Shown here piece by piece: positions 1 through 8,918 of a stretch of DNA of 49,763 nucleotides. The notes under the pieces are model-generated. The model was not told where the DNA came from and searched no databases. It saw only the letters and a list, made by a program, of their open reading frames with translations. Location of the stretch: the NCBI RefSeq assembly GCF_011808225.1, contig NZ_SOYS01000006.1, positions 1-49,763 on the forward strand. The letters run 5' to 3'. Origin of the DNA: Cedecea colo (GTDB taxonomy: Bacteria > Pseudomonadota > Gammaproteobacteria > Enterobacterales > Enterobacteriaceae). Position numbers and translations under genes: made by a program. Positions within the stretch are counted from its first letter, which is position 1, and every line of letters starts with the position of its first letter.

Positions 1-292
1 CGGTGCTCAAAGATTACTTTCAAATAATTCACTTAAATGAATTACTGTCTGGTCACTCTTCAAGGCTTGATATTTTTTTGCACCCGAAGATGCTGAGATA
101 TCAATCCTGCGAGTGCCCACACAGATTGTCTGATAAATTGTTAAAGAGCGGTGCAATCAGCGGCTCAGCCTGCTGTTGCGAGGTGGCGTATATTACGCTT
201 TCCTCTTTCAGAGTCAACCCCGAATTTCAGGATTTTTAACTCTCATCGCCGCCGTTACTCTGTGATGTTGTTCACATGTTCCGTGTCGATGG
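1..292 (-). other. 5' leader of an rRNA operon (16S gene lies just beyond the left edge)
   Basis: Read on the minus strand, this is the pre-16S leader of an enterobacterial rrn operon. The boxA antitermination element CGCTCTTTAACAA is at 138-150 and is followed by the conserved run through ATCAGACAATCTGTGTGGGC. The leader reaches a CTTTGAGCA motif a few bases from the window edge, which in E. coli lies about 20-25 nt before mature 16S rRNA. No mature rRNA is in the window. In E. coli rrnG occupies this place downstream of clpB, so this is probably the rrnG equivalent. Confidence 0.85.
190..217 (-). promoter_or_regulatory. rrn P2 promoter
   Basis: On the minus strand the -35 TTGACT (212-217) and -10 TAATAT (190-195) are separated by 16 bp, and a GC-rich discriminator follows. 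This matches the layout of E. coli rrn P2 promoters. It lies about 110 bp downstream of P1 and gives basal rRNA transcription. Confidence 0.85.
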
Positions 293-298
293 AGGCGC

Positions 299-355
299 AG
301 TATAGGGATTTTTCGGAACGTGACAAGCATAAAATAGAAAAAACTTATCGTTTGC
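299..355 (-). promoter_or_regulatory. rrn P1 promoter with UP-like AT tract
   Basis: On the minus strand the -35 TTGTCA (321-326) and -10 TATACT (299-304) have the 16 bp spacing typical of rrn P1. They are followed by a GC-rich discriminator (GCGCCTCC). Immediately upstream (327-355) is an AT-rich stretch suited to bind the RNA polymerase alpha subunit as an UP element. Growth-rate and ppGpp control would act here by analogy with E. coli. Confidence 0.85.
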
Positions 356-404
356 TTATTTTCCAGGCAATAAGTCTGCGATTAACTATTTATCGCCTGG
401 TTTT

Positions 405-442
405 TAAGCAAAAACGAACCCAAAAGGGCTCGTTTTTGCTTT
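405..442 (-). terminator. clpB terminator
   Basis: An inverted repeat (AGCAAAAACGA at 407-417, complementary arm at 430-440) sits just after the clpB stop and ends in a T-rich arm on the minus strand. This is a Rho-independent terminator between clpB and the rrn promoters. Confidence 0.8.
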
Positions 443-450
443 TTGGTGTA

Positions 451-3024
451 TCACTGCACTGCAACAATATGACCGTCTTTTACTTCCAGCTTGACCATTT
501 TCCCTGGAATCAGCTCGCCGGACAGGATTTGCTGAGCCAGCGGGTTCTCAATTTGCTGTTGAATCGCACGTTTCAGCGGCCGCGCCCCGTAAACCGGGTC
601 GTAACCATTTTCGCTCAACAGCTTCAGTGCATCGTCGGAGATAGTAACTTCGTAGCCACGCTCTTCCAGACGTTTGTACAGACGCTGCAGCTGAATCTGC
701 GCGATAGAAGCAATATGACGCTCACCCAGCGGGTGGAATACCACAACTTCATCTATACGGTTGAGGAACTCCGGACGGAAACTATGGCTGACAACGCCCA
801 GCACCAAATCCTTCATATGCCCGTAGTCCAGTTCACCGAAACGTTCCTGAATCAAATCCGAGCCCAGGTTTGAAGTCATAATGACAACGGTGTTCCTGAA
901 GTCGACCGTCCTGCCCTGCCCGTCGGTAAGACGACCATCATCCAGCACCTGCAGCAGAATATTAAAGACATCCGGATGCGCCTTCTCGACTTCATCAAGC
1001 AGGATCACAGAATAAGGACGACGACGAACCGCTTCTGTCAGATAGCCGCCCTCTTCATAGCCTACATAGCCCGGAGGCGCCCCAACCAGACGCGAGACCG
1101 AATGTTTTTCCATAAACTCGGACATATCGATACGCACCATCGCATCGTCGCTATCAAACATAAAGTTCGCCAGCGTTTTGCATAATTCGGTTTTACCAAC
1201 CCCAGTCGGCCCAAGGAACAGGAACGAACCAATAGGTCGATTAGGATCGGACAACCCGGCACGGCTGCGGCGGATAGCATTCGAAACCGCTTCTACCGCT
1301 TCATCCTGGCCGATAACGCGCTGATGCAGGTCGTTCTCCATCCGCAGCAGTTTTTCACGCTCACCTTCGAGCATGCGGGCAACAGGGATCCCCGTCCAGC
1401 GCGCCAGCACGTCAGCGATTTCTACATCCGTTACTTTATTACGCAGCAGCCGCATGGTTTTGCCTTCGCTCTGGGTCGCAGTCTCAAGCTGCTTCTCAAG
1501 CTCAGGGATTTTCCCGTATTGCAGTTCGGACATACGCGCCAGATCGCCCACACGGCGAGCCTGCTCGATAGCAATTTTCGCCTGCTCCAGCTCGGCTTTA
1601 ATTGTCTGCGTGCCAGAGAGCGACGCTTTTTCTGCTTTCCACTCTTCTTCCAGTACCGAATAGTCGCGCTCTTTCTGTTCTAACTCTTCATTAAGCATGC
1701 TGAGGCGTTTCTGGCTGGCTTCATCCGACTCTTTCTTCAGCGCCTGCTGTTCCAGCTTTAGCTGGATGATACGGCGATCGAGGCGGTCAAGCTCTTCCGG
1801 CTTCGAGTCTATTTGCATACGAATGCTGGAAGCGGCCTCATCAATAAGGTCGATGGCTTTATCCGGTAGCTGGCGGTCGGCAATGTAGCGATGAGATAGA
1901 GTCGCCGCCGCAACGATGGCCGGGTCAGTGATTTGCACATGGTGGTGCAGTTCGTAGCGTTCTTTCAGCCCACGTAAAATAGCGATGGTATCTTCAACGG
2001 AAGGTTCCGCCACGAATACTTTCTGAAAGCGGCGCTCAAGCGCTGCATCCTTCTCTATATATTGCCGATATTCATCAAGCGTGGTGGCACCCACACAGTG
2101 AAGCTCACCACGCGCCAGCGCTGGTTTGAGCATATTGCCCGCGTCCATTGCGCCGTCTGCTTTACCCGCGCCAACCATAGTATGCAGCTCATCAATAAAC
2201 AGAATGACGTTGCCTTCCTGTTTTGAAAGATCGTTAAGCACGGCCTTCAGGCGCTCTTCAAATTCACCGCGATACTTCGCCCCGGCTACCAGCGCGCCCA
2301 TATCCAGAGCCAGTACGCGACGGCCTTTCAGACCTTCCGGCACTTCACCATTAATAATGCGCTGCGCCAGACCTTCGACGATGGCTGTTTTACCCACGCC
2401 GGGCTCGCCGATAAGCACCGGGTTATTTTTGGTACGACGCTGCAATACCTGAATGGTGCGACGAATTTCTTCATCACGACCGATAACCGGATCCAGCTTG
2501 CCCTGTTCGGCTCGCTCGGTAAGGTCGACGGTATATTTCTTCAATGCCTGACGTTGGTCTTCAGCACTCTGATCGTTCACGCTTTCGCCTCCACGCATTT
2601 GCTCAATCGCAGATGTCACATTTGCCGTGGTGGCGCCGGCTGATTTCAGTAAGTCGGTTAATGTGCCGCGCGATTCAAGCGCAGCCAGAACAAAGAGTTC
2701 TGACGAGATAAAATTGTCGTTTCGTTTTTGTGCGAGCTTGTCGCAAAGATTAAGCACGCGCATCAAATCCTGCGAAGGCTGCACATCGCCACCGGTTCCT
2801 TCAACCTGCGGTAAGCGACTCAGCGCCTGCTCGATTGCCGTGCGTAGCTGCCCCGCGTTCACGCCAGCGGAGGTCAATAAAGGACGTACAGATCCTCCTT
2901 CCTGATTGAGCAGCGCGCTCATCAGGTGAAGAGGTTCGATGAATTGATTGTCGTGCCCGAGAGCCAAAGATTGGGCATCGGCGAGGGCAAGCTGGAATTT
3001 ATTGGTAAGACGATCCAGACGCAT
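451..3024 (-). CDS. clpB: ClpB, AAA+ protein disaggregase
   Basis: ClpB is a cytoplasmic hexameric Hsp100 ATPase that pulls polypeptides out of aggregates together with DnaK/DnaJ/GrpE. The 857-residue product has the full architecture: an N-terminal Clp repeat domain (about 1-145), a first AAA+ domain with Walker A GEPGVGKT near 206-213, a long coiled-coil middle domain (about 400-525), and a second AAA+ domain with Walker A GPTGVGKT near 605-612 and the pore-loop region. The frame opens four codons earlier (MGGV), but the start at [10 protein letters not shown] matches E. coli length and follows GGGAGG. The heat-shock promoter upstream fits sigma-32 control. A shorter form from an internal start is known in E. 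coli; I did not verify that start here. Confidence 0.97.
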   Translation of the reverse strand: MRLDRLTNKFQLALADAQSLALGHDNQFIEPLHLMSALLNQEGGSVRPLLTSAGVNAGQLRTAIEQALSRLPQVEGTGGDVQPSQDLMRVLNLCDKLAQKRNDNFISSELFVLAALESRGTLTDLLKSAGATTANVTSAIEQMRGGESVNDQSAEDQRQALKKYTVDLTERAEQGKLDPVIGRDEEIRRTIQVLQRRTKNNPVLIGEPGVGKTAIVEGLAQRIINGEVPEGLKGRRVLALDMGALVAGAKYRGEFEERLKAVLNDLSKQEGNVILFIDELHTMVGAGKADGAMDAGNMLKPALARGELHCVGATTLDEYRQYIEKDAALERRFQKVFVAEPSVEDTIAILRGLKERYELHHHVQITDPAIVAAATLSHRYIADRQLPDKAIDLIDEAASSIRMQIDSKPEELDRLDRRIIQLKLEQQALKKESDEASQKRLSMLNEELEQKERDYSVLEEEWKAEKASLSGTQTIKAELEQAKIAIEQARRVGDLARMSELQYGKIPELEKQLETATQSEGKTMRLLRNKVTDVEIADVLARWTGIPVARMLEGEREKLLRMENDLHQRVIGQDEAVEAVSNAIRRSRAGLSDPNRPIGSFLFLGPTGVGKTELCKTLANFMFDSDDAMVRIDMSEFMEKHSVSRLVGAPPGYVGYEEGGYLTEAVRRRPYSVILLDEVEKAHPDVFNILLQVLDDGRLTDGQGRTVDFRNTVVIMTSNLGSDLIQERFGELDYGHMKDLVLGVVSHSFRPEFLNRIDEVVVFHPLGERHIASIAQIQLQRLYKRLEERGYEVTISDDALKLLSENGYDPVYGARPLKRAIQQQIENPLAQQILSGELIPGKMVKLEVKDGHIVAVQ

Positions 3025-3062
3025 AACTCCTCCCATATACAGGTCAAATTTGCTACTGGAGA

Positions 3063-3093
3063 TTAAATGAGGTCATCCCTCAATTATTCAAGG
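3063..3093 (-). promoter_or_regulatory. Sigma-32 heat-shock promoter of clpB
   Basis: On the minus strand CCTTGAA (3087-3093) is followed, after a spacer, by GACCTCATTTA (3064-3074). This resembles the sigma-32 consensus CTTGAA / CCCCATnT and closely resembles the E. coli clpB promoter. It lies about 40-70 bp before the clpB start codon. Confidence 0.75.
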
Positions 3094-3154
3094 TTAATGA
3101 CCTGAAATAGGCAAGCGTTGAGTTACCCGTACTGGATCGTCTTGATTCTATAGG

Positions 3155-3901
3155 TTATATCAGCCAAACGAAACTTGCCATACGGCCGGTGATTCTGTCG
3201 CGGCGATATGAGAAGAAATCGCCTGTTTCGCTGTGAGTGCAGCGATTACCGCCGTAGACCTGTTTTATCCCTACATTTGCAAGACGCTGACGTGCAAGGC
3301 TGTAGATATCGGCATAATATTTTTCACCCACGGGGCGAAAAGCCGTATCTGCTTTTGCATCTTTAGCCATAAACGCTTCGCGAACTTCCGGTCCAACCTC
3401 GAATGCGCTCGGGCCGATGGCAGGCCCAAGCCAGGCTATAATGTTTTCCGGACGGTCTTTAAAGCAAGCGACCGTCTCTTCGAGAACGCCTTCGCATAAT
3501 CCCCGCCATCCCGCATGTGCCGCAGCGACTTCGGTTCCGGCCTTATTACAGAATAGCACCGGTAAACAATCCGCGGTCATTACGGCACAAACCGTCCCCG
3601 GCGTATTGCTATAGCTGGCATCCGCCCGCTTTGAAGCGTAAGGTTCACCACCGAGTTGCAACACCGCCTTACCATGCACCTGCTCCAGCCAAACCGGTTT
3701 TGCAGGTAAGCCAGCCGCCGCATAAAACAGGCGACGGTTTTCTTCAACATGTTCAGGGACATCGCCGCAATGCGCGCCAAGATTGAGCGAATCATAGGGG
3801 AACTGGCTGACTCCGCCGATACGCGTCGAACTGCAGGCGCCGACGCCGTGCGGAACCGGCCATTCCGGGACTATCAGTTGCGGGGTAAGCGTTTTACTCA
3901 T
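3155..3901 (-). CDS. pgeF: Peptidoglycan editing factor / multi-copper polyphenol oxidase family (PgeF, YfiH)
   Basis: The 248-residue product is of the YfiH/PgeF (DUF152) family, about the size of E. coli PgeF (243). The family removes mis-incorporated L-Ser-containing muropeptide precursors in the cytoplasm, and members also show purine nucleoside phosphorylase or laccase activity in vitro. Family metal-site motifs are present: NLGAHCGD, TADCLPVLF and AAHAGWRGL, and the C-terminus GRMASFVWLI is typical. The start codon overlaps the rluD stop by 4 bp (ATGA), so it is translationally coupled to rluD, as in E. coli. Confidence 0.93.
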   Translation of the reverse strand: MSKTLTPQLIVPEWPVPHGVGACSSTRIGGVSQFPYDSLNLGAHCGDVPEHVEENRRLFYAAAGLPAKPVWLEQVHGKAVLQLGGEPYASKRADASYSNTPGTVCAVMTADCLPVLFCNKAGTEVAAAHAGWRGLCEGVLEETVACFKDRPENIIAWLGPAIGPSAFEVGPEVREAFMAKDAKADTAFRPVGEKYYADIYSLARQRLANVGIKQVYGGNRCTHSETGDFFSYRRDRITGRMASFVWLI

Positions 3902-4878
3902 AGCCAGTCCATTTGGTCCTTATGGGCTTCAGTATCCACGCGCAGCGCTTCAATCAGTTCCACCATGTCCGGTGGAATCGGCGCATGCCATTCCATCAGC
4001 ATGCCGCTAATCGGATGATAAAGACGCAGCATTGTCGCGTGCAGCGCCTGGCGGTCAAACTTACGCAGCACCGCTACAAACTCCTCGGACGCGCCTTTTG
4101 GCGGACGCGGACGGCCGCCGTATAGCTGATCGCCAACCAGTGGATGCGTGATATGGGCCATGTGAACGCGGATCTGGTGCGTACGGCCTGTTTCCAGACG
4201 TAAACGTAGACGAGTATGCACGCGGAAGTGTTCCATAATGCGGTAATGCGTTACCGCCGGTTTGCCCATCGGGTGGACGGACATATGTGTACGTTTGGTT
4301 GGGTGACGGCTGATAGGTTCTTCCACCGTGCCGCCCGCGGTCATGTGACCAATCGCGACCGCTTCGTATTCACGGGTGATTTCACGCAGCTGCAGCGATT
4401 CCACCAGCCGAGTTTGCGCGGGAACGGTCTTGGCCACCACCATCAAACCCGTGGTGTCTTTATCCAGACGGTGAACGATGCCCGCACGCGGCACATCGGC
4501 AATCGGTGGATAATAATGCAGCAATGCGTTTAGCACCGTGCCGTCCGGGTTGCCAGCGCCAGGGTGAACAACAAAGTCACGAGGCTTGTTGATGACCAGA
4601 ATGTCATCATCTTCGTAGACAATATTGAGCGGGATATCCTGCGCTTCCCAGCGTACATCCTCTTCGATTTCGGCATTGATGGTGACGCTCTCACCACCCA
4701 ACACTTTTTCTTTCGGTTTATCGCTGACTTTGCCATTGACCAGCACGCGCTGGTCAAGAATCCATTCTTTTATACGCGAACGTGAATAATCCGGGAACAA
4801 TTCGGCCAAAGCCTGATCTAAGCGTTGACCGAGTTGAGATTCGGATACTGTTGCGTTGAGTTGTACTAGTTGTGCCAT
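3898..4878 (-). CDS. rluD: 23S rRNA pseudouridine(1911/1915/1917) synthase RluD
   Basis: RluD makes the three pseudouridines of helix 69 in 23S rRNA, needed for normal 50S assembly and translation termination. The 326-residue product has an N-terminal S4 RNA-binding domain (about 17-75) and a catalytic RluA-type domain. The signature HRLDKDTTG is at 136-144, with catalytic Asp139 at the same number as in E. coli. Length and ends match the E. coli protein. It is the first gene of an rluD-pgeF unit and is divergent from bamD. Confidence 0.97.
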   Translation of the reverse strand: MAQLVQLNATVSESQLGQRLDQALAELFPDYSRSRIKEWILDQRVLVNGKVSDKPKEKVLGGESVTINAEIEEDVRWEAQDIPLNIVYEDDDILVINKPRDFVVHPGAGNPDGTVLNALLHYYPPIADVPRAGIVHRLDKDTTGLMVVAKTVPAQTRLVESLQLREITREYEAVAIGHMTAGGTVEEPISRHPTKRTHMSVHPMGKPAVTHYRIMEHFRVHTRLRLRLETGRTHQIRVHMAHITHPLVGDQLYGGRPRPPKGASEEFVAVLRKFDRQALHATMLRLYHPISGMLMEWHAPIPPDMVELIEALRVDTEAHKDQMDWL

Positions 4879-5009
4879 AGACAGCTTCTTCGTTAACGTT
4901 GGGTTTTACGGCAATGCCGTTTAATATAGTGTGCTATTGTAGCTGGTCTTCATCGGGAGCTGGAACTGTGAGCCTCCCGGAATAACATTCTGAGGAAAGT
5001 CAAAACGTC

Positions 5010-5747
5010 ATGACGCGTATGAAATATCTGGTGGCAGCTGCCACGTTGAGCCTGGCTTTGGCTGGTTGCTCCAGTTCCAAGGATGAGGTTCCTGATAATC
5101 CACCTTCTGAGATCTATGCGACTGCTCAGCAAAAGTTGCAGGACGGTAACTTTAAAGCGGCGATAACGCAACTGGAAGCTCTGGATAACCGTTATCCGTT
5201 CGGGCCTTACTCGCAGCAAGTGCAGTTAGATCTGATTTACGCTTACTACAAAAACGCTGACCTGCCGCTGGCTCAGGCGGCGATTGATCGCTTTATGCGC
5301 CTCAATCCTACCCATCCAAATATCGACTACGTGCTTTATATGCGTGGTCTGACGGACATGGCGTTGGATAATAGCGCATTACAGGGGTTCTTCGGTGTTG
5401 ATCGTTCCGATCGCGATCCGCAGCACGCGCGTGATGCCTTCAATGATTTCTCAAAACTGGTCCGCGGCTACCCAAACAGCCAGTACGTCACTGACGCTAC
5501 CAGGCGTCTGGTGTTCCTGAAAGATCGTCTGGCTAAGTATGAGCTTTCCGTGGCGCAATACTACACCAAACGCGGCGCGTGGGTGGCAGTTGTTAATCGT
5601 GTCGAAGGCATGCTGCGTGATTACCCGGATACCCAGGCAACTCGTGACGGCTTAAAACTGATGGAAAATGCGTATCGCGAAATGCAAATGCCGGGTCAGG
5701 CGGACAAGGTGGCGAAAATTATCGCAGCCAACGGCAGCAATACCTGA
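5010..5747 (+). CDS. bamD: BamD, essential lipoprotein of the outer-membrane beta-barrel assembly machine
   Basis: The 245-residue lipoprotein has a signal peptide ending in the lipobox LAGC, with lipidated Cys20. Five TPR-like repeats follow, covering most of residues 30-240. BamD sits on the periplasmic face of the outer membrane and works with BamA, B, C and E to fold porins such as the one encoded at 32491-33567. Length is identical to E. coli BamD and sequence is very close throughout. A strong terminator follows. Confidence 0.97.
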   Translation: MTRMKYLVAAATLSLALAGCSSSKDEVPDNPPSEIYATAQQKLQDGNFKAAITQLEALDNRYPFGPYSQQVQLDLIYAYYKNADLPLAQAAIDRFMRLNPTHPNIDYVLYMRGLTDMALDNSALQGFFGVDRSDRDPQHARDAFNDFSKLVRGYPNSQYVTDATRRLVFLKDRLAKYELSVAQYYTKRGAWVAVVNRVEGMLRDYPDTQATRDGLKLMENAYREMQMPGQADKVAKIIAANGSNT

Positions 5748-5767
5748 TTAGCGAACTCCGGAACGAC

Positions 5768-5795
5768 AAAACGGCAGCCGCGGCTGCCGTTTTTA
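5768..5795 (+). terminator. bamD terminator
   Basis: An AAAACGGCAGCCG / CGGCTGCCGTTTTT hairpin of at least 10 bp with a T-run lies 20 bp after the bamD stop. It is a classic Rho-independent terminator. Confidence 0.85.
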
Positions 5796-5940
5796 TTGCC
5801 TGAAACGCAAAACTGAAACGGTTTAGCGTCAGGCCATCCCATCAAATATGAACGCTATTTTTGCGTTCCACAAGCAGTATCGATGGTTATCCTGTTCTGT
5901 CTCACAAAAAGGCTTCCTTGACAAAAAGTGACAAAATAAC

Positions 5941-5981
5941 GTGATTTTGATCACACATTTTGACATTGAGCGAGGTATGCT
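5941..5981 (+). promoter_or_regulatory. Candidate CRP site and -10 element of raiA
   Basis: GTGATTTTGATCAC (5941-5954) is a perfect GTGA-N6-TCAC CRP half-site pair centred at 5947.5. A -10-like TATGCT lies at 5976-5981, which predicts a start near 5988. That places the CRP centre about 41 bp upstream, the class II geometry. The absence of a good -35 at the expected place fits activator dependence. The sites are visible; regulation is inferred. Confidence 0.6.
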
Positions 5982-6017
5982 GAAGTTACCAAGACGGGAA
6001 AGACAAGAGGTAACTTT

Positions 6018-6359
6018 ATGACAATGAACATTACCAGCAAGCAAATGGAAATCACCCCAGCTATTCGCCAGCACGTCGCGGACCGTCTCACCAAACTGGA
6101 CAAGTGGCAAACTCATCTCATTAATCCACACATAATCTTGTCCAAAGAACCCCAGGGTTTTGTGGCTGATGCCACCATAAGTACGCCGAACGGACAGCTC
6201 GTCGCGAGCGCCAGGCATGACGATATGTATACGGCCATCAACGAATTAATCAATAAACTGGAGCGGCAGTTAAATAAGGTGCAGCACAAAGGTGAAGCGC
6301 GCCGTGCCACAGGCTCAGTGAAAGATATTGCCTTCGCGGAAGAATCTGAAGAAGAGTAA
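6018..6359 (+). CDS. raiA: Ribosome-associated translation inhibitor RaiA (YfiA, protein Y)
   Basis: The 113-residue cytoplasmic protein has the short-HPF/YfiA fold. It binds the decoding region of the 30S subunit in stationary phase or cold shock and stabilises idle 70S ribosomes. Sequence is nearly collinear with E. coli RaiA, including the [14 protein letters not shown] helix and the acidic EESEEE tail. The start follows AAGAGGTAAC. In Salmonella a ProQ-bound sRNA (RaiZ) derives from the raiA 3' UTR; an equivalent here would end at the terminator at 6384-6408, but this was not tested. Confidence 0.96.
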   Translation: MTMNITSKQMEITPAIRQHVADRLTKLDKWQTHLINPHIILSKEPQGFVADATISTPNGQLVASARHDDMYTAINELINKLERQLNKVQHKGEARRATGSVKDIAFAEESEEE

Positions 6360-6383
6360 TTTTGACAGTGAATTCACATTAGC

Positions 6384-6408
6384 AACGCGCCTTCGGGCGC
6401 GTTTTTTA
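6384..6408 (+). terminator. raiA terminator
   Basis: AACGCGCC-TTCG-GGCGCGTT followed by a T-run: a stable tetraloop hairpin 25 bp after the raiA stop. A near-identical copy occurs at 6549-6573. Confidence 0.85.
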
Positions 6409-6548
6409 TTGCTAACCAACCCTATGCTGGCAAAAACAACAAGCAGACCTTCTGTAGAAATAAACTGGAAAATCAATAAATTAATATTCAGCAATGTCAT
6501 GACAAAAAAGGAAAAACCCCGCTTTCTCCTTCTTTGGCAGCTACCTTC

Positions 6549-6573
6549 AACGCGCCTCCGGGCGCGTTTTTTA
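6549..6573 (+). terminator. Second terminator before pheL
   Basis: AACGCGCC-TCCG-GGCGCGTT with a T-run, nearly identical to the raiA terminator 165 bp upstream. It directly abuts the pheL promoter. The 140 bp between the two terminators holds no convincing gene; a 90-codon open frame crossing it looks like a chance frame. Confidence 0.8.
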
Positions 6574-6603
6574 TTGACAGGGCGAAAACAGAGCGAGTAA
6601 GTT
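6574..6603 (+). promoter_or_regulatory. pheL-pheA promoter
   Basis: A perfect -35 TTGACA (6574-6579) is followed by an 18 bp spacer, GGGCGAAAACAGAGCGAG, that is clearly related to the E. coli pheL promoter spacer. At the expected -10 position the sequence is TAAGTT, a poor match to TATAAT. The site is assigned by its similarity to E. coli and its place before pheL. Confidence 0.6.
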
Positions 6604-6631
6604 AACCCTCAGACTTGTCAGGAATCAGCCC

Positions 6632-6679
6632 ATGAGACTTCTACCGTTTTTCTTCGCATTCTTTTTTACCTTCCCCTGA
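6632..6679 (+). CDS. pheL: pheA operon leader peptide PheL
   Basis: A 15-codon frame reads [15 protein letters not shown] and ends in TGA. Seven of 15 residues are phenylalanine. In E. coli the peptide is [15 protein letters not shown], so the Phe-rich part is identical and only the N-terminus differs. Ribosome stalling at Phe codons when charged tRNA-Phe is scarce favours the antiterminator and lets transcription continue into pheA. Confidence 0.92.
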   Translation: [15 protein letters not shown]

Positions 6680-6726
6680 CCGGGAGGCAATTCGTCGTGT
6701 GATAAAGAATGCGAAGACGAACAAAC

Positions 6727-6754
6727 AGGCCTCCCAAAACGGGAGGCCTTTTTT
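6727..6754 (+). terminator. pheA attenuator
   Basis: AGGCCTCCC-AAAAC-GGGAGGCCT followed by a run of T forms the attenuator hairpin between pheL and pheA. A GGGAGG segment just after the pheL stop (about 6681-6688) can pair alternatively with the left arm, as needed for an antiterminator. This is Phe-tRNA-dependent attenuation by analogy with E. coli. Confidence 0.88.
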
Positions 6755-6777
6755 ATGGACATCGAAAAGGTAGCGTT

Positions 6778-7938
6778 ATGAATGAGACAAACCCCTTGCT
6801 GGCTCTGCGCGATAAAATTAGCGCCCTGGATGTAAAGCTGCTGGCGCTGCTGGCGGAACGCCGCGGGCTTGCCGTAGAAGTGGGTAAGGCGAAGCTCGAG
6901 TCTCACCGCCCGGTACGCGACATTGACCGCGAGCGGGATTTGCTTGAGCGCCTGATTACGTTGGGTAAAACGCATCAACTGGATGCGCACTACATTACCC
7001 GTCTGTTCCAGCTCATCATCGAAGATTCGGTTCTGACCCAGCAGGCATTACTGCAACAACATCTGAATAAAACCAATCCGCACTCTGCCCGCATCGCTTT
7101 CCTCGGTCCTAAAGGTTCTTACTCTCACCTCGCTGCTCGCCAGTATGCCGCGCGCCATTTCGAGCAATTTATCGAAAGCGGCTGTGCCAAATTCCATGAT
7201 ATTTTCAATCAGGTAGAAACCGGCCAGGCCGATTACGCCGTGGTGCCAATTGAAAACACCAGCTCCGGCGCGATTAACGAGGTATACGATCTGCTCCAGC
7301 ACACCAGCCTTTCAATCGTTGGTGAGATGACGGTACCTATCGACCACTGCGTACTGGTAAGCAGCACAACAGCGTTAGAAGAAATCGAAATAGTTTACAG
7401 CCATCCGCAGCCTTTCCAGCAGTGCAGCCAGTTCATTAACCGTTATCCGCACTGGAAGATTGAATATTGCGAAAGCACCTCCGCCGCGATGGAAAAAGTT
7501 GCTCAGGCCAATTCTCCCCGTGTCGCGGCCCTGGGTAGCGAAGCCGGCGGCGCGCTCTATGGCCTGCAGGTGCTTGAGCGTAACCTGGCAAATCAGTCGC
7601 AAAATATTACCCGCTTCGTCGTACTGGCGCGTAAAGCAATTGACGTTTCAGAGCAGGTTCCGGCCAAAACGACGCTGCTTATCGCGACAGGTCAGCAGGC
7701 TGGCGCGCTGGTTGAGGCCCTGCTGGTCCTGCGCAATCACAATCTGATTATGACAAAGCTTGAATCCCGCCCGATCAACGGCAATCCGTGGGAAGAGATG
7801 TTCTATCTGGATATTCAGGTCAACCTGAAAAATATGGAAATGCAAAAAGCTCTGCGAGAGCTGGGCGAGATTACCCGCTCGATGAAAGTGCTTGGCAGCT
7901 ACCCGAGTGAGAATGTCGTGCCTGTCGATCCTGTCTGA
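6778..7938 (+). CDS. pheA: Bifunctional chorismate mutase / prephenate dehydratase (P-protein)
   Basis: The product catalyses chorismate to prephenate to phenylpyruvate, the committed steps to phenylalanine. The 386 residues match E. coli PheA in length. Residues 1 to about 100 form the AroQ-type chorismate mutase, about 100-285 the prephenate dehydratase (TRFVVLARK motif near its end), and about 300-386 the ACT-type regulatory domain with GALVEALL and ESRP motifs that bind Phe for feedback inhibition. The frame is open upstream, but the ATG after AAGGTAGCGTT gives the family length. Controlled by the pheL attenuator. Confidence 0.97.
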   Translation: MNETNPLLALRDKISALDVKLLALLAERRGLAVEVGKAKLESHRPVRDIDRERDLLERLITLGKTHQLDAHYITRLFQLIIEDSVLTQQALLQQHLNKTNPHSARIAFLGPKGSYSHLAARQYAARHFEQFIESGCAKFHDIFNQVETGQADYAVVPIENTSSGAINEVYDLLQHTSLSIVGEMTVPIDHCVLVSSTTALEEIEIVYSHPQPFQQCSQFINRYPHWKIEYCESTSAAMEKVAQANSPRVAALGSEAGGALYGLQVLERNLANQSQNITRFVVLARKAIDVSEQVPAKTTLLIATGQQAGALVEALLVLRNHNLIMTKLESRPINGNPWEEMFYLDIQVNLKNMEMQKALRELGEITRSMKVLGSYPSENVVPVDPV

Positions 7939-7951
7939 CGCTGCCCTAAGA

Positions 7952-7972
7952 AAGCCAGCCTGAGGCTGGCTT
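7952..7972. terminator. Hairpin between convergent pheA and the lactonase gene
   Basis: AAGCCAGCC-TGA-GGCTGGCTT lies in the 32 bp between the two convergent genes and overlaps the lactonase stop codon. The T-rich tail is clearer on the minus strand (TTTCTT). It probably serves both genes. Confidence 0.6.
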
Positions 7973-8846
7973 ACCGGCTTTCTTTAAACTTCGGTTTTGT
8001 CAGGCCCGCAACGTTCACCTGCAGCGTGAAAATAGCCCCCGAAAGCGGACGTTCAGCGATTTCTGCTTCATCCATATTTTCCCGCGTAGTGGTGATAAAC
8101 AGCGTTTTCATATCGTCGCCTCCAAAGCACACCATTGTCGGGCAACGTACTGGCAAAGCGTGTATCTCCAGGATTTCACCCTGCGGGGATAAGCGCGCGA
8201 TGCGATAGCCATCGAACAATGCGGTCCAGTAGCAACCTTCCATATCTATGGCGGCACCATCAGGAATGCCCTCCCCCGGCGCAAATCGTTTGAATACCTG
8301 CCGTACGCCGGGCTCACCTCTCTCATCCAGCGGCGTGCGATAAATCACGCTGTTTGGCGTATCAGATGTGTACATCCACTTTTTGTCTTCGCTAAAAGCC
8401 AGACCGTTCGCGCCATGAATATCGTGCTGAATAATATGCGGCGTCAAATCATTATCAACGCGGCACAGCAGAGCACCGTTATAATCGCCCGGCCCCCAGA
8501 ATGTTCCCGCATAAAAACGTCCTTCACGATCGGTACCGCCATCGTTAAAACGCGCAAGCTCGGGATTATTCGGGTTATCACAGATCTTTTGGGTGATAAG
8601 ACCCGTTTGATTGGTAAGGTAGATCCCGCTGCGTAACGCTACGATAAAACCGCCGTTTTCACGAAAGGCAAAGCAGCCCACCTCTTCGGAAAACTGAATA
8701 ACGTCATGCCTGGCGCTTACCGGGTGGTAGCGATGAATTTCGTTTTCAAGAATATCGGTCCAGTAAATGCTCTGTTCTTCTGCATTCCACGTTGGGCATT
8801 CGGGTAGGTGACCGGTGTAATCAAACAGGACTTGCGGCTGTGCCAT
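7971..8846 (-). CDS. SMP-30/gluconolactonase/LRE family protein (sugar lactonase-like)
   Basis: The 291-residue, six-bladed beta-propeller protein of the SMP-30/gluconolactonase family hydrolyses a sugar acid lactone or related ester with a divalent metal; the substrate cannot be read from sequence. Likely metal ligands are Glu16 (HLPECPTW), Asn147 (GANGLAF) and Asp196 (IPDGAAID), with Asn101 (FNDGG) at the usual substrate-binding place. There is no signal peptide, so it should be cytoplasmic. It reads in the same direction as aroF-tyrA, but a strong terminator separates it from tyrA, so it may have its own promoter. E. coli has no gene in this position. Confidence 0.85.
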   Translation of the reverse strand: MAQPQVLFDYTGHLPECPTWNAEEQSIYWTDILENEIHRYHPVSARHDVIQFSEEVGCFAFRENGGFIVALRSGIYLTNQTGLITQKICDNPNNPELARFNDGGTDREGRFYAGTFWGPGDYNGALLCRVDNDLTPHIIQHDIHGANGLAFSEDKKWMYTSDTPNSVIYRTPLDERGEPGVRQVFKRFAPGEGIPDGAAIDMEGCYWTALFDGYRIARLSPQGEILEIHALPVRCPTMVCFGGDDMKTLFITTTRENMDEAEIAERPLSGAIFTLQVNVAGLTKPKFKESR

Positions 8847-8862
8847 CTCAGGTATCCTTATC

Positions 8863-8898
8863 GCAAAAAAAAGCCAGCGGGCTTTTCCACTGGCTTTG
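8863..8898 (-). terminator. tyrA terminator
   Basis: On the minus strand AAAGCCAGTGG...CCCGCTGGCTTTTTTTT forms a stem with a run of eight T, 20 bp after the tyrA stop. It closes the aroF-tyrA operon before the lactonase gene. Confidence 0.85.
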
Positions 8899-8918
8899 AT
8901 TATAAAACCTTTTTACTG

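Noticed and set aside
151-873. A 240-codon plus-strand open frame crossing the rrn promoters and the end of clpB
   Set aside because: It is antisense to clpB and covers clear rRNA promoter and terminator signals; composition is that of a shadow frame.
6328-6600. A 90-codon frame over the two raiA/pheL terminators
   Set aside because: It translates the same terminator twice (TRLRARFLL), has no proper ribosome-binding site and overlaps the raiA end.
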